Source of the DNA: Capronia americana
Taxonomy: Eukaryota > Ascomycota > Eurotiomycetes > Chaetothyriales > Herpotrichiellaceae
Direction of reading: 5' to 3'
Assembly (NCBI GenBank): GCA_016110215.1
Contig: JADWQD010000006.1
Span: 744,001-808,000, forward strand
DNA: 64,000 nt
Each line of letters opens with the position of its first letter. Positions within the stretch are counted from its first letter, which is position 1. Below the pieces are notes generated by a model, which saw only the letters and a list, made by a program, of their open reading frames with translations, was not told where the DNA came from and did not search any database. This document shows positions 43,266 to 53,534 of the stretch, piece by piece. Both the position numbers and the translations under genes were made by a program.

Positions 43266-45005
43266 TCACTGTCCTAACCGCGTGAAGCTCCAAGCCTGCT
43301 CCTCGGCATTGTTGGCTGCACCAGCTCCGGTTCTACGCGTATTGTCGACCTGTACTACCGTGGGGAGAGGTCTTTTACCCGGTGCGGCGGAGGAGGTCCG
43401 GCCTAGAGGTCTCGCTATGTTCATTGACGGGGTTGGGGCTGAGGTTGAGGTTGGGCCTAAGGTCAGACCCGGTGTCAGACCCGGCGGAGAGTCCGGGCTA
43501 AGTGACTGTGAATTTGAATGTGCGGTCCTAGTTTGAATGGTCTCAGTCGTGGATTCGTGTTCGACATTGGTGGACACTTGATTGCTGAGCCTTTCGACCA
43601 TGGTTGCACTTCTGCCTGCGCTTCGGCGGAGGAGATCCATGGCGTTTAGGCTTTCCTCTTTCACTTTCACATCCACCTCCGCGCGGGTTGTTGGGCTAGC
43701 CGCGAAGTGCGGTGCCGGGAACCCAGGAGACGGAAATTGTGGACCTCGAGCTGGCATCTTGCCCGCTCGCTTGATTTGCAGGGCATTATACTCGCCTGGG
43801 GCGAGGACTCGGCCGTCACTCAGGGTGATTCGGATGGGCGGGGCGTTCACGCGGGACTCAGAAGAAATGCACGGTTGGGCCGGGTCGTTTCCAAAATCGG
43901 TCGTGTCTCCCTCACTTTTACCATCGGTGACGGGAATGGAGACCACCCGCGAGGGGCTAGTATGTGAAGCTGCAGGATCTATTGATTGGGGAGCTCGTAG
44001 TTGGCGCTTTAACCGAGGGGATCGTAACCGGGGCTTAGGCTTAGGCGTGGATATTGATCGTAGAGGAAGAGAAAGGGTCGGTCGTGACTCGTGACGGACT
44101 GGTCCTGAAGCTGGGCTTTGGAGAAGTGAGACATGCGAGGCCTGCGGGTTTGTTACACCCTGACTTACGGCTGGACTCGCCTGAACTTGTTCTTCTGGTC
44201 GCGTGTCGGTGGCATTGGCAGTATTTGGCGACATAGGCTGCGGCCGTTCTTGACGTTGAGGTCTTCGTGCCCGGTGCGTGGGTCTTCGGTCGCCAGGTTC
44301 ACGCTCACGCCTCCTCCCCGGCCGGCGGCCTCTTCTGTGGTTGCTGGACCCTTGAAATTGGTGTTTTGGTCTGCCACGCCCACGTTCGGGTCCTGGGGAC
44401 TCTGGCCCTGGGGACTCCGGTCCTCGTTGTGGTCGACGTCTCTCAGGATTGGGAAAGGGGTCGATACGAACCGGAGATCCATTCCGTGGCGTTCCAGGTG
44501 GAGGAGTCCATTCTCCAGTCCTGGGTGGATTGGGACGCGGCGAGCGTGGACAGCGCCACAGTGGTTCAAGCCCCGGGAAACCCTGAGGACGACCATGGCG
44601 GCGGCGGCGAGCTCCTCGGGGTGAATTGTCCATAGACATTCCGTCGTCACCCCCCTCAGCAAGTCCGATTTCAATATGAGTTCTCCGACGCTGGGGGCGC
44701 GGTAGGCGTTGCCCCAGGAGCCCCATCAGATCGCGGATTTCCTCGTCCTCCCAGATATATTCCGGGTAGGTGGAGTTGACATTGCCTCCGCCACGGAGGG
44801 GTCCGGCGGAGCCCGCACTCTCTTCGTGTTCCTTTTGAGGTCGTGCTCGACCTTGCTTCTCCGCGACTGTAGCGCAGAGAGCGGCGCCTAATCTGTGGTT
44901 GCGATATTGGGACCGTTGGCTCGAAGAAGAGCTTTGACTCAGAGGGGGTGCACTGCTAGCAGTCGGAGCAGCTACGAAAGACGAGGGAGGCGTGGGTATG
45001 TTCAT
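43266..45005 (-). CDS. Pro/Arg-rich disordered protein, 579 aa
   Basis: A long single-frame ORF of unknown family. It starts MNIPTPPSSFVAA and is rich in Pro, Arg, Ser and Gly almost throughout, so it is probably disordered. Landmarks are YPEYIWEDEEIRDLMGLLGQRLPRP (the best-ordered part, about residues 81-105), a PESPGPESPGPERGRGRP repeat-like run, and IRITLSDGRVLAPGEYNALQIKRAGKMPARGP, a short motif that looks structured. A near-terminal DLLRRSAGRSATMVERLS is a possible helix. Its ATG overlaps the stop codon of the upstream ORF (TAATG), so the two ORFs may be one transcript or parts of one gene with a missed intron. No function can be named. Confidence 0.55.
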   Translation of the reverse strand: MNIPTPPSSFVAAPTASSAPPLSQSSSSSQRSQYRNHRLGAALCATVAEKQGRARPQKEHEESAGSAGPLRGGGNVNSTYPEYIWEDEEIRDLMGLLGQRLPRPQRRRTHIEIGLAEGGDDGMSMDNSPRGARRRRHGRPQGFPGLEPLWRCPRSPRPNPPRTGEWTPPPGTPRNGSPVRIDPFPNPERRRPQRGPESPGPESPGPERGRGRPKHQFQGSSNHRRGRRPGRRREREPGDRRPTHRARRPQRQERPQPMSPNTANATDTRPEEQVQASPAVSQGVTNPQASHVSLLQSPASGPVRHESRPTLSLPLRSISTPKPKPRLRSPRLKRQLRAPQSIDPAASHTSPSRVVSIPVTDGKSEGDTTDFGNDPAQPCISSESRVNAPPIRITLSDGRVLAPGEYNALQIKRAGKMPARGPQFPSPGFPAPHFAASPTTRAEVDVKVKEESLNAMDLLRRSAGRSATMVERLSNQVSTNVEHESTTETIQTRTAHSNSQSLSPDSPPGLTPGLTLGPTSTSAPTPSMNIARPLGRTSSAAPGKRPLPTVVQVDNTRRTGAGAANNAEEQAWSFTRLGQ

Positions 45006-46171
45006 TATGTTGTCTTGCTGGGATCTTGGACCGTATAATATCTAGATCTCGTTCTTGGCCGCAATGTCTTGAATGCAGAAACAATCTTTCCGGTGGCCGG
45101 AGATCGCTTCTTCTTATTCTTATTCCGCTCGGTGTGTTGGTCCGGCGAATTCGTTTGGAATGCCATTGACGCCACACCCATTGTTTGTCGTTCCGTCACA
45201 GCGGATGGTTGATGTTCCAATGATGACGATACCGCAGTGCCAACAACTCCGTCTGTATCCAACGAGAGCTTCACGGCAGCCATGTCACCACTGACAGTCT
45301 CGAATTTAACGCCGCTGTCATCGGCCCACCCGCCACGGGCGGTTTGTTCGGGTGGAGTGACAGTCTTTCTTACTCGCCGTCTCCATTCTTTCGAGTAGAT
45401 GGAGCATGCTGGTCTCTGCGACTTCATCTCATCCCTCGTGGTGAGCCTAATGTTCACATCATCTGGAATGGGTGGGACGGGCGCATTAACCTCATCCTGA
45501 TTTGCACCTCGCTTGTTAGGCTCACGTATAGTAACCGTACCGGGCGTTCGTACTTTCAAGCGTCCGTGCTGAGGTCTTTTTGAGTAGTCGGAAATGGCAA
45601 TACTGATCTGGTCATCTTGAAGGTCTCCAGCCTGGGCTGTTGAAGGAGGACACAACCCGGAGGAAGAACTGTCCAAGCCAAGTGTGAGATCGATATTCGA
45701 CGAAGTGAAGTCGAAGTCGAAGGCAACATCTCCTTCCGACGCCGATGCCACTGCAGGAGGTGCTGGCGCTTGTTCCGCTTTTCGTAACTCTGCTTGAGCT
45801 TGTCCTCGCAGATAATATTCTCTGGTCCGCGTGAAACGATCCATCTCTTCGGCGGGGCAGCCGATCAGCTGAAGACCTAGGTAAAGTCTGTTGAGAACAA
45901 AAACTAGACAGATATCGAGTGTCCACAGAGCGACATAAAGTAGTCCAGTAATGCTGACGAGGATGAGGAAGCAGATCTGAAAGGCTGTGTTGAGGGTCAA
46001 AGAGGGAGAATAGTTCTGCATGAGTATGTTTCGTCGGTTGATCAGAATGATTTGAGCATCCTTTCGGTCAATGAGATCCTTCGTAGGGCGACAGAAAACT
46101 AGGTCGATCGGAAGCCGTATTCGAAGTCCTGCAAGGTGAGGTCGACAGTAAAGGTGACTTTCTCCGTTCAT
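45005..46171 (-). CDS. membrane-hairpin protein of unknown function, up to 388 aa
   Basis: The ORF opens MNGESHLYC, but the ATG at 46021 (MQNYSPSLTLN) may be the true start. The sequence before it ends near an acceptor-like CTTGCAG and could be intronic. After the second start two adjacent hydrophobic helices (FQICFLILVSITGLLYVALW and LDICLVFVLNRLYLGLQLIG) form a likely membrane hairpin. They are followed by a charged helix (EEMDRFTRTREYYLRGQAQAELRKAEQ) and a long polar cytosolic tail. The tail ends in basic residues (KTLRPRTRSRYYTV). The stop codon shares its last base with the next ORF's ATG. The family is not recognised. Confidence 0.55.
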   Translation of the reverse strand: MNGESHLYCRPHLAGLRIRLPIDLVFCRPTKDLIDRKDAQIILINRRNILMQNYSPSLTLNTAFQICFLILVSITGLLYVALWTLDICLVFVLNRLYLGLQLIGCPAEEMDRFTRTREYYLRGQAQAELRKAEQAPAPPAVASASEGDVAFDFDFTSSNIDLTLGLDSSSSGLCPPSTAQAGDLQDDQISIAISDYSKRPQHGRLKVRTPGTVTIREPNKRGANQDEVNAPVPPIPDDVNIRLTTRDEMKSQRPACSIYSKEWRRRVRKTVTPPEQTARGGWADDSGVKFETVSGDMAAVKLSLDTDGVVGTAVSSSLEHQPSAVTERQTMGVASMAFQTNSPDQHTERNKNKKKRSPATGKIVSAFKTLRPRTRSRYYTVQDPSKTT

Positions 46172-46285
46172 CCCAAGTGAAGCAGCAGCATGCTCTCGTA
46201 ACGGTCATCCATTGCTCTACATATCTTCATTGAGCCCATAACCCTCTGATGTGATTCACAGCTGCACCTCGTCACTATCCTTCGC

Positions 46286-47821
46286 TTAGACGCTGATAGT
46301 CTTGAAGACACCCAGTCCGCTCCCACCAGTCACCATGACCGTCCCGGGCATTTGGGGATGCCAGTGCAACTCCTTACCATCTTCAACATGGTGAATGAAC
46401 AACAGCTGCGGAGGCACCTTTTCGGGCCCCTCACCTAATCCTAGACCTGCTTCTTTGCCGTATTCTTCATCATCCAGCTCGACTGCTAGATCCCAGAGCG
46501 TAGCGGTATTATCTGCACATGCGACTGCCACCACACTGTCGTCGCTGGGGTGCCACTCTATCGAAGTGATAGGCTTCTTGTGGAAATGGAAGTCGGCAAC
46601 CGGGCTAGGTTTGAGTTGTGCACCAGGAGCTGCTCCGGACTGGGGCTTCCATTGCCGGAGATCCCACACCGCCCATTCACCGTCATCAGCACCGGTGGCG
46701 AGCAAGTGGAACGTTTGAGTCGACCAAGACATGACATTGACGTCGGTATTACTGATCTTGACATCTATCATTGGTTTTCGACTCTTACTCCGAGCGTCCC
46801 AAACTTTTACTGTGCCGTCCGAACTTGCAGACGCAAACACGAATTTCTCGTTTGGTGACCATTGGAGTTCTTCCACTGCATCCGTGTGGCCAATAAATGG
46901 TCTCGTGTCAGTGACCCAACCACCGCCTTCTGTTCGTTGTGTGCTGAATATTTGGCCTGCATTGTCGCCTGTAAGGAGTCTGCCGTTGGGATGAGAAGAA
47001 GCTGGAGCCCAGTCCAGGGCGTAGCCTTCTGCCTTGTGCATCCGAAGGGTGCTAAGTGGTTTTGAAGCGTTGGGAGGGACAGTGGAGCCGGGTGTTGAGA
47101 GCGCATGCAGGTAGGGGCTGACATCGTGGATGAGGACTTGGCCATTTTCCAGCCATGTGGCAGTCAATGTCTGGGATATCTGCGTGGGGTCTGAAGCAGC
47201 AGAGGTAGGCTGGAATGCTCGGATCCGGTTGGTCGTACTGGGGAGTGGTATTGACCTTGACTCCAGTACCGGATCCGTCGAGCCTTCATCATCCTCATCA
47301 TCATCGCTGTCACTCTCCGAATCTGTCTGATTTCCGCGATCCATCTTTGACAGACTGCTCAGCCGCAAAACGTACAGCTCGTTCTCTTTCGCACGCGATG
47401 ACTCGGCCTGCGTGCCCGCGACTGCATATAGCGCCCTCGGATACTGTTTTCTGTTGTCGCCCAGGTTGTCACGTACGAAGTCGAAGGATAGGCAAGGCCA
47501 GTTCGTAGACATCATATGCAGCATCTCGTACGTAGAAGGATCGGGGGTGAGAGACATTCCCGGCTGCAGTATCGATCGTCCAGGTATGAAGGTCTGGTTA
47601 TTTGAGTCAACGTCCATTGCATCCTGTGCTTGTTCCGCTTCTCTTTCAGTGTCCGGTCGTCCATCCACCCCGGCCTCCATGATTTCGTCCTCGGACTCGT
47701 ATTCATCTTCGAACTCGTCCTCGAAGTCCAGGGTTGCTTCGCCGTTAGCGCCTGCGTCGGGCCTTTGCCCTGCTTTGAGGGACTCTAGGGTTTCTTGGTC
47801 TTCGGCTGTTCGTTTCGACAT
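46286..47821 (-). CDS. rrb1: ribosome assembly protein Rrb1 (GRWD1 homologue), 511 aa
   Basis: A nuclear/nucleolar WD40 protein that chaperones ribosomal protein L3 in 60S subunit assembly. The N-terminus is acidic (DFEDEFEDEYESEDEIME). The CAF1C/H4-binding-like segment MLHMMSTNWPCLSFDFVRD is the family hallmark. WD repeats follow: LKPL-type strands around ALDWAPASSHPNGRLLTGDNAG, HTDAVEELQWSPNEKFVFASASSDGTVKVWDAR, DVNVMSWSTQTFHLLATGADDGEWAVWDLR and PITSIEWHPSDDSVVAVACADNTATLWDL, ending GKELHWHPQMPGTVMVTGGSGL. A second acidic run (DSESDSDDDEDDEGS) sits between. Single exon, normal length. Confidence 0.96.
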   Translation of the reverse strand: MSKRTAEDQETLESLKAGQRPDAGANGEATLDFEDEFEDEYESEDEIMEAGVDGRPDTEREAEQAQDAMDVDSNNQTFIPGRSILQPGMSLTPDPSTYEMLHMMSTNWPCLSFDFVRDNLGDNRKQYPRALYAVAGTQAESSRAKENELYVLRLSSLSKMDRGNQTDSESDSDDDEDDEGSTDPVLESRSIPLPSTTNRIRAFQPTSAASDPTQISQTLTATWLENGQVLIHDVSPYLHALSTPGSTVPPNASKPLSTLRMHKAEGYALDWAPASSHPNGRLLTGDNAGQIFSTQRTEGGGWVTDTRPFIGHTDAVEELQWSPNEKFVFASASSDGTVKVWDARSKSRKPMIDVKISNTDVNVMSWSTQTFHLLATGADDGEWAVWDLRQWKPQSGAAPGAQLKPSPVADFHFHKKPITSIEWHPSDDSVVAVACADNTATLWDLAVELDDEEYGKEAGLGLGEGPEKVPPQLLFIHHVEDGKELHWHPQMPGTVMVTGGSGLGVFKTISV

Positions 47822-48896
47822 GTTTGCTAATTGAGGAGAAGATCAAGTATACAATCAACTTCTTGTCCGCTTGAGCGCACACCAGGAATGGCAACAAAGA
47901 CTCCCGCTCCGCACTGTGAAGTTCAAAATTATTTTTGTTTTTCTCCAATTACTGACATAAGCATCAAGTACGGTGGAGTGCGAGTACCACCTAAGTACTC
48001 CCACACTCTACGGAGTAACTTGACCTTGATCATGACTTGTTTTAGGACAATCTACAGCAGGGGCCAATGAATATTTACAGAGGCGTCAAGATGCGATCGA
48101 CTTGCTATGAAAAGCCAGGAACCGACCTAAAAATGCAAAGTCCTCCACGAATCACACGACGAAAAGACTCTCCTCTACGGATTACTGTGCAAGCCTCGAA
48201 GAATCGTAGTAGATCGACAAAGTCAGGTACAGTACAGCCGACGGCCTGAAGTCCCGATCAAAACTATCCATGTAGTAGGACAAATTCATCACAATCTTCC
48301 GCCGGAGACGGAATACGAGTTACAGTGCAAAGACCGACATTGATTACCGCGACCAGTTAGCCGCTTGATTGCCGCTTCCACGTACAGTACCCCGGATTAT
48401 GCTCGAAATGGATGTCTAGCCTCGGCTCTTTCACCCCCATCCACTTCCCATCTTACCTGCGCCCGCCCGGCAAGGGAAGTTCTGTAACTCTCTGCTTGCA
48501 GTCTACTGCTCCGGGTACAGTACAACACCAATCGGGTCACTTGAATTGCTGTGGGCTGTGTATCTATATCAAAGACGGGCCACCGCTCGTGTAAGCTTGC
48601 AATTGTGGTAGTAGACAAGCAGCGCAGAAAGGCACTACACACTCATACACACACCTACACACCCTGCAGCTCTTTGTAGCAGACGCGCACGGCCTGCAAC
48701 GACGCACTTATTTACTTGCTCACGCACTGCCTCCGTCATATCTAGATATCGCATCATCTGACGGTATCTCTCCATTCTCGATCGGTGCATTCTGTCGAGC
48801 AAGCGGGACAGTCACATACGAGAGAAGCAGTTGGCGGGACCACTGCTTTGAGCTGCGATCTCAACTACAACCTCTCGATCACGTACGAGCTCGACG
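47822..48896. promoter_or_regulatory. divergent upstream region of rrb1 and the SDR gene
   Basis: About 1.1 kb. Contains TACGGAGTA at 48009-48017 next to GAGTACCACCTAAGTACTC. No gene is supported. Confidence 0.4.
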
Positions 48897-49906
48897 ATGA
48901 CGGCCGTCCCGAAACGACGCCTAGCGGCGCTCTCGAAGCAGCTCGCCGAAGGGATTCCCTCGGAGGGTACATTCGAAGAGATACCGCGCGTGAGACATGT
49001 CGCAGACAGCTCGACAGGCTCGCGAGTGAAGGGAAAAGTCGCCATAGTGACAGGTATGTGGAGCAGCAGGAGCACACATGTATTCGCTGGCAACGGCCAC
49101 TCTGACACTGCGTTGCAGGATGCAATTCCCCAATCGGCATCGGTCGAGCCACTGCGCATCAGTACGCCCAGAATGGTGCCAAGGCAGTTTACATATGCGA
49201 CTACGATGACAAGTACTTGGAAATGCACAAGCGGGAATTAAACCAGCTGTACCCCGGAGTCGAGATCCATCCCGTCAAGGTTGATGTGGGCGAGGAGTCG
49301 CAAGTGAAGGCGGTGGTGGATCAGGCGCTGGAGAAATATGGCAGGTTAGACATCATGTTCGCCAACGCAGGAATCACCGGCGTGCCCAACACCTTTGAGC
49401 ATATCTCGAGTCAAGCGTTCATGAACACAATGCGTGTCAACGCCCTGGGCGTGTTTTTGTGCTTCAAGTATGCGGCCATTGCCATGCAGAAGACGGGCCC
49501 TGAGAAGAAATATCCTGGCGGAAGCATCATTGGTACGGCGTCGGTGGCAGGTCTCAGATCGAATGCAGGAGGCACGGATTACTCGGCCAGCAAGGCTGCT
49601 GTGGTGTCATTGGCCCAGACCATGTCATACCAACTGAGTGGTACCGGTATCAGGGTTAACGCGATCTGTCCCGGTGTGATCGAGACCGGCATGACGAAGC
49701 CCATGTATGATCAAGCACGAACTCGGGGGACGGAGCGAAAGATCGGCCAATTGAATCCGCTTCAAAGAGGTGCTGTCCCCGATGAGGTCGCCAGAGTCGC
49801 TCTGTTTTTGGGAAGTGACGAGGCAAGCTACGTCAATGGGCAAGCCTGGGCAGTTTGTGGCGGACTGAGTGCTGGACATCCGTTCGTACCAGGCAAGCTG
49901 GCCTGA
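48897..49906 (+). CDS. short-chain dehydrogenase/reductase, 314 aa
   Basis: An NAD(P)-dependent classical SDR. Two exons, 48897-49053 and 49119-49906; the 65-base phase 1 intron (GTATGT..GCAG) lies within the cofactor motif. The nucleotide-binding motif reads VTG..CNSPIGIG (residues 51-61), a variant of TGxxxGxG. NAG is at 135-137, catalytic Ser at about 194, and Tyr207/Lys211 in YSASK. The acidic residues after the second strand (YICDYDD) suggest NAD preference. There is an N-terminal extension of about 45 residues with no clear targeting signal. The substrate is unknown. It is convergent with bcd1, ends 28 bases apart. Confidence 0.93.
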
Positions 49907-49934
49907 AGAGATTCATAGATGCCATGCCGGCAAC

Positions 49935-51117
49935 TCAGCCATTGAGATCTTTCTGAAGTACTTCCAGGACCTTCTTCTCGTCAATGCCCTGTAGGTCGAT
50001 GACCTCGCCTTCTTCCATTTCATCATTCGGTGCGTACTTCGGCAAATTGGTAGAGACGTCCAGTCCGTACAATTGATTGTACATTTCCTCCGTCACGAAC
50101 GGCTCTGGCAATGCATCCGGCGCCTCCCGCCGAATGAACAAGGTTGGGAACTCGAGCAGAGTGCGATTGCGTAGGACATCAACCAGTTTCGAGTCTGCGG
50201 CAACGGGGATCAAGCATTTTACTTTCGACGTGGTATGAGGTTTGAAGAGATAGTAGTAGATATCCTCCAGTGGCTGTGCTGTAACCTGTCGCCGCACGTT
50301 GGTTTGATCGTCGTCTGACGTTGATTCGACCGTGGCCCTGGATACCGGGGCGGGATCAGATGAGCCGGAATCCATATCCAGTGGGATGTCTTGCGCCTTC
50401 TCTACAGTCTTCTGCCTGGTTTCGCCGTCTCCATTTGCTTGAACGGATGGAACATCACGTCCTGCAACTGGCGCAGAGCCTGTTTCAGAGTTGGCTCGCT
50501 TGCGTTTCTGGTTGTGTATAGGCTTTCGCGCGAACACATTCTGAAAGGCTTCTGCCACGGTGCTTGACTCGAACACAATTGTATTCCTTTTGCGGCCATC
50601 GTAGTGTACCCATTCGGTCGTCCATGCGACACCCTTTGATTGACCGGCCCAATGGGACTTGTTCTGCCTGTTCCTTGCCAGACCTTCAGGTGCCTTGATC
50701 AAGCGTATGCCTCTCTGTTCGATGGCGGTGTCGAATTTGCTCTTACGATCGCGTCTCAGGCCGCTTGGGGCCAGGCCAATGCCTTTAATCGAGCCAAGTG
50801 CGTCCGCCCGCTGTATTGATCTCTCGACGGAGGTGATAAAATTGAAATCCTGATCAACCGAGGCCGGCGTGGCTAGATCAGCGCGCTTGCGATACGCCGT
50901 AGGATCTCGAACGCCCGAGCACTGAGCCCAAGATTTGTGTCGTTTGACACACGGTAGAGAGCATGTGTGTATGCCACATCGCGGGCAGGTGTACTTGATC
51001 GGATTGACGTGGCTGCGACGAGGTTAGCTGCTGTCTTGCGTGACGATCGAAGGTATTGAAAGCGCACCAAATAGCACAGAGGTCCGTCAGCAAGATCTCG
51101 CTGCCCTCCTCCGGCAT
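49935..51117 (-). CDS. bcd1: box C/D snoRNP assembly protein Bcd1 (HIT zinc finger), 375 aa
   Basis: A nuclear factor needed for box C/D snoRNA accumulation. Two exons, 51117-51068 and 51012-49935, with a 55-base phase 2 intron that splits the first zinc-ligand pair. The HIT finger reads LCAIC..YTCPRCG..TCSLPC..HKSWAQCSG. Then come the family segments FNFITSVERSIQRAD, LIKAPEGLARNRQNKSHW and VAWTTEWVHYDG, and a C-terminal region with YYYLFKPHTTSKVKCLIPV and LLEFPTLFIRRE. The tail is acidic (EMEEGEVIDLQGIDEKKVLEVL). A short start exon is typical. Family assignment is secure. Confidence 0.94.
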
Positions 51118-51457
51118 AGCAACACGGTGCGTAAAGTGACCGTCAGAGCGGAAACGAACATGGCACTTGAGGGACGCCGACAATAAATTTTTTGGTAGCA
51201 ATGCGCCGGTGCATAATCACTGTTGTCGCCTCCCCATGAGGGGAAGCAATGACGGACACCGGCAATCTTTTCCAACTATACCACTATAGGCTTGGTTTAA
51301 TGCACTTCGGCTCCCCTACCAAAAGGCAGATCCTGCCGTGCCTGCCAACCACGCACCCAGCGACGTCAAAGTACACTCACATACCGGGTTATATCGTGCG
51401 GCGAGCAAAGTTGGCCTTCTACCAAGTCCAATCGTTACGAGAGAATATGAACCTGCC

Positions 51458-53534
51458 TCATGCAGACTTCGCCTGCTCCCGGTTCCAGCCGTCCTTTCTC
51501 AGGTAGTAGCTGAGATCCATATCCTTTGCATCTCTCTCGGTGGTCCCATTTCCAAAAAATCGGAAACGGTTAGGTGAACAATACTTGATGTCGAAATCTT
51601 CCCCTCGCTGAACACTCATCATCTCCTTGAAATGCATGGGGGATCCGGCCCACATGGCGGTGACGGGCCCGTCAATCTTGTTGTTCTTGTACCAGGAGCG
51701 GCAGTGACTGGTGTAGACGGTGCGTTTGAGAAACTCCTGCGTGTAGACGTTGAAATCGTCAATGGCCTCTTGTTTTGGATCGACGCTGTGGATTTGCTCG
51801 TGGGCCATTTTGCGCACCCAGTTGACCGCGTACATGCCCGCCCACTCCATTTGGGGTATCAAACTGCCATTACCGACCGCTGAAAATCGTGAGCGTGAGC
51901 GTGAGCATGAGCATGAGCACGATGGACAGAGTCGAGGGAGTGCAAACTTACGGGAATTGGGACCCAAGACGAAGAAGAGATTGGGGAAGTTCTTCGCACA
52001 CACGCTCAAGTACGATTGCGGGTCAACCCCCCATTGTTCGCTCAGCAAGGCTCCGTTCCTACCTTTGATCGGCCAGCTTTTGACCCATGAGGTGTTGAAT
52101 CCGGTGGCACAGATAATGGCGTCGACTTTGTGTTCGACTCCCTTTGAGTCGACAACGGCATCGGCGGTGACTCTAGTGGCTGCATCGAAGATGGCCTTCA
52201 CGTTGGGCTTTTGCAACGCCTCTAGGTACCCCTCGCCGGGGCTCAGACGACGACATCCAAACGCCCACGATGGGATGAGTGCATCTTGCATTTCTCGATT
52301 GCCGTTCAATCTGTCGAGCATGATTTGTCGGGATTGCCCCTGGAAGAATTCGTGTTCCGGAGTTCCGTACTGCAGGCCGCGGTAGAGCTTGTTGAAGCCG
52401 TGCTCGATCTTCTTGCGATACGCCAGAAGCTTGTCTGGATTTTCGAACTCCTGCAATTCTTCAGCCGAGTACTTGAAATTCCCGCCATCCTTGGTATGCT
52501 CCGCCGCAAAGTTGGGGCTGATCCATGTGGATGAGCGAATGAAGGCCGTCATGTGTTTGACATCTGGCTGTATGCTGGGAACAATCTGAATGGCCGAGGA
52601 CCCATTCCCAATCACGGCCACGGTCTTGTCCTTGTAGTCGTAATTGTGGTCCCAGACCGCTGAATGGCACAGGTGGCCCTTGAACTGGTCCAATCCGGGG
52701 ATATTTGGCCACTGCCAGTCACTTGCCACATTTGTTAGCCAAAGGGAGGATGTTGTCAGGTATCACTGTCTTCTTACTTCAAAATCCCACTGGCATTGAT
52801 AACCACGTCAGCTTTGTCGCGTTTGATATGTCCGTTCACATTGACTTCAACCTCCCACTTTCCCTCCTCTTCAATCCAGGCTGCATTCAGCACTTTGGCA
52901 TTGAACACAATGTTCTTCTCCAAGTTGTATTCTTTGGCCACCTTTTGAATGTATTGACGGATCTCGGGACCCTTTGCGTAGTATTGAGACCAGTCTAGGA
53001 TTAACAGCAATGTCAGCCTGAATATGACAGTGAGTCAGTAAGACTCACTTGGATTTGGCGCCCATGTAAAAGCGTAGATGTGTGCAGGCACATCACACGC
53101 AACCCCTGGATATTGATTCTCATACCACGTTCCACCAACTTCGGGATTCTTCTCGTAGATGACATGCTCGCAGTAGTCTTCCATTTTATAGTCATGTTGT
53201 ATCTATATTACGTGGTGTTTAACAGTGCCGGGTGTACCAACATTTTGCAGTCTGGGCCAGGAGGGCTTACCTTGTGAGCGACCATCAAGCCTGAAAATCC
53301 TGCTCCAATAGTGATGACGCGCATTGTCCGAGGCGTATAGAGTGGTTCCTCATAGACGGCAGTCCAGTTTGCCGGACGCAACATTGAGTCACCGGTAGCG
53401 CCATACTGATTGTGCACCCATTCAAGGGGAGTGGGAATGGATTGAGACGCGGGCCCATTTGTGCCGTTCGTACTGGTCGTACCGTTCATCCCGTTAATGA
53501 CGGGAGCCTCCTGGGCAACAGTGCTTGAACCCAT
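51458..53534 (-). CDS. Baeyer-Villiger-type flavin monooxygenase, 608 aa
   Basis: A FAD/NADPH enzyme that inserts one oxygen next to a carbonyl to give an ester or lactone. Five exons: 53534-53271, 53202-53049, 52994-52778, 52721-51952 and 51879-51458; introns 68, 54, 56 and 72 bases. FAD-binding GAGFSG is at 77-82, the fingerprint [12 protein letters not shown] at 225-236 (FxGxxxHxxxW[P/D]), and NADPH-binding GNGSSA at 250-255. [15 protein letters not shown] and SSTWISPNF are typical of fungal members. Intron 4 is a GAGCGT/GAGCAT hexamer repeat and keeps the frame open. The gene is head to head with the styrene-oxide-isomerase-like gene, which suggests a joint pathway. The start is the first ATG in frame (MGSSTVAQ). 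Confidence 0.92.

Noticed and set aside
45005..46171. Calling the TAATG-linked ORFs a true fungal operon
   Set aside because: A missed intron or separate transcripts explain it equally well without transcript data.
48897..49906. Counting the SDR gene as part of the BVMO/isomerase cluster
   Set aside because: The housekeeping gene bcd1 lies between them and there is no shared promoter; membership is possible but not supported.
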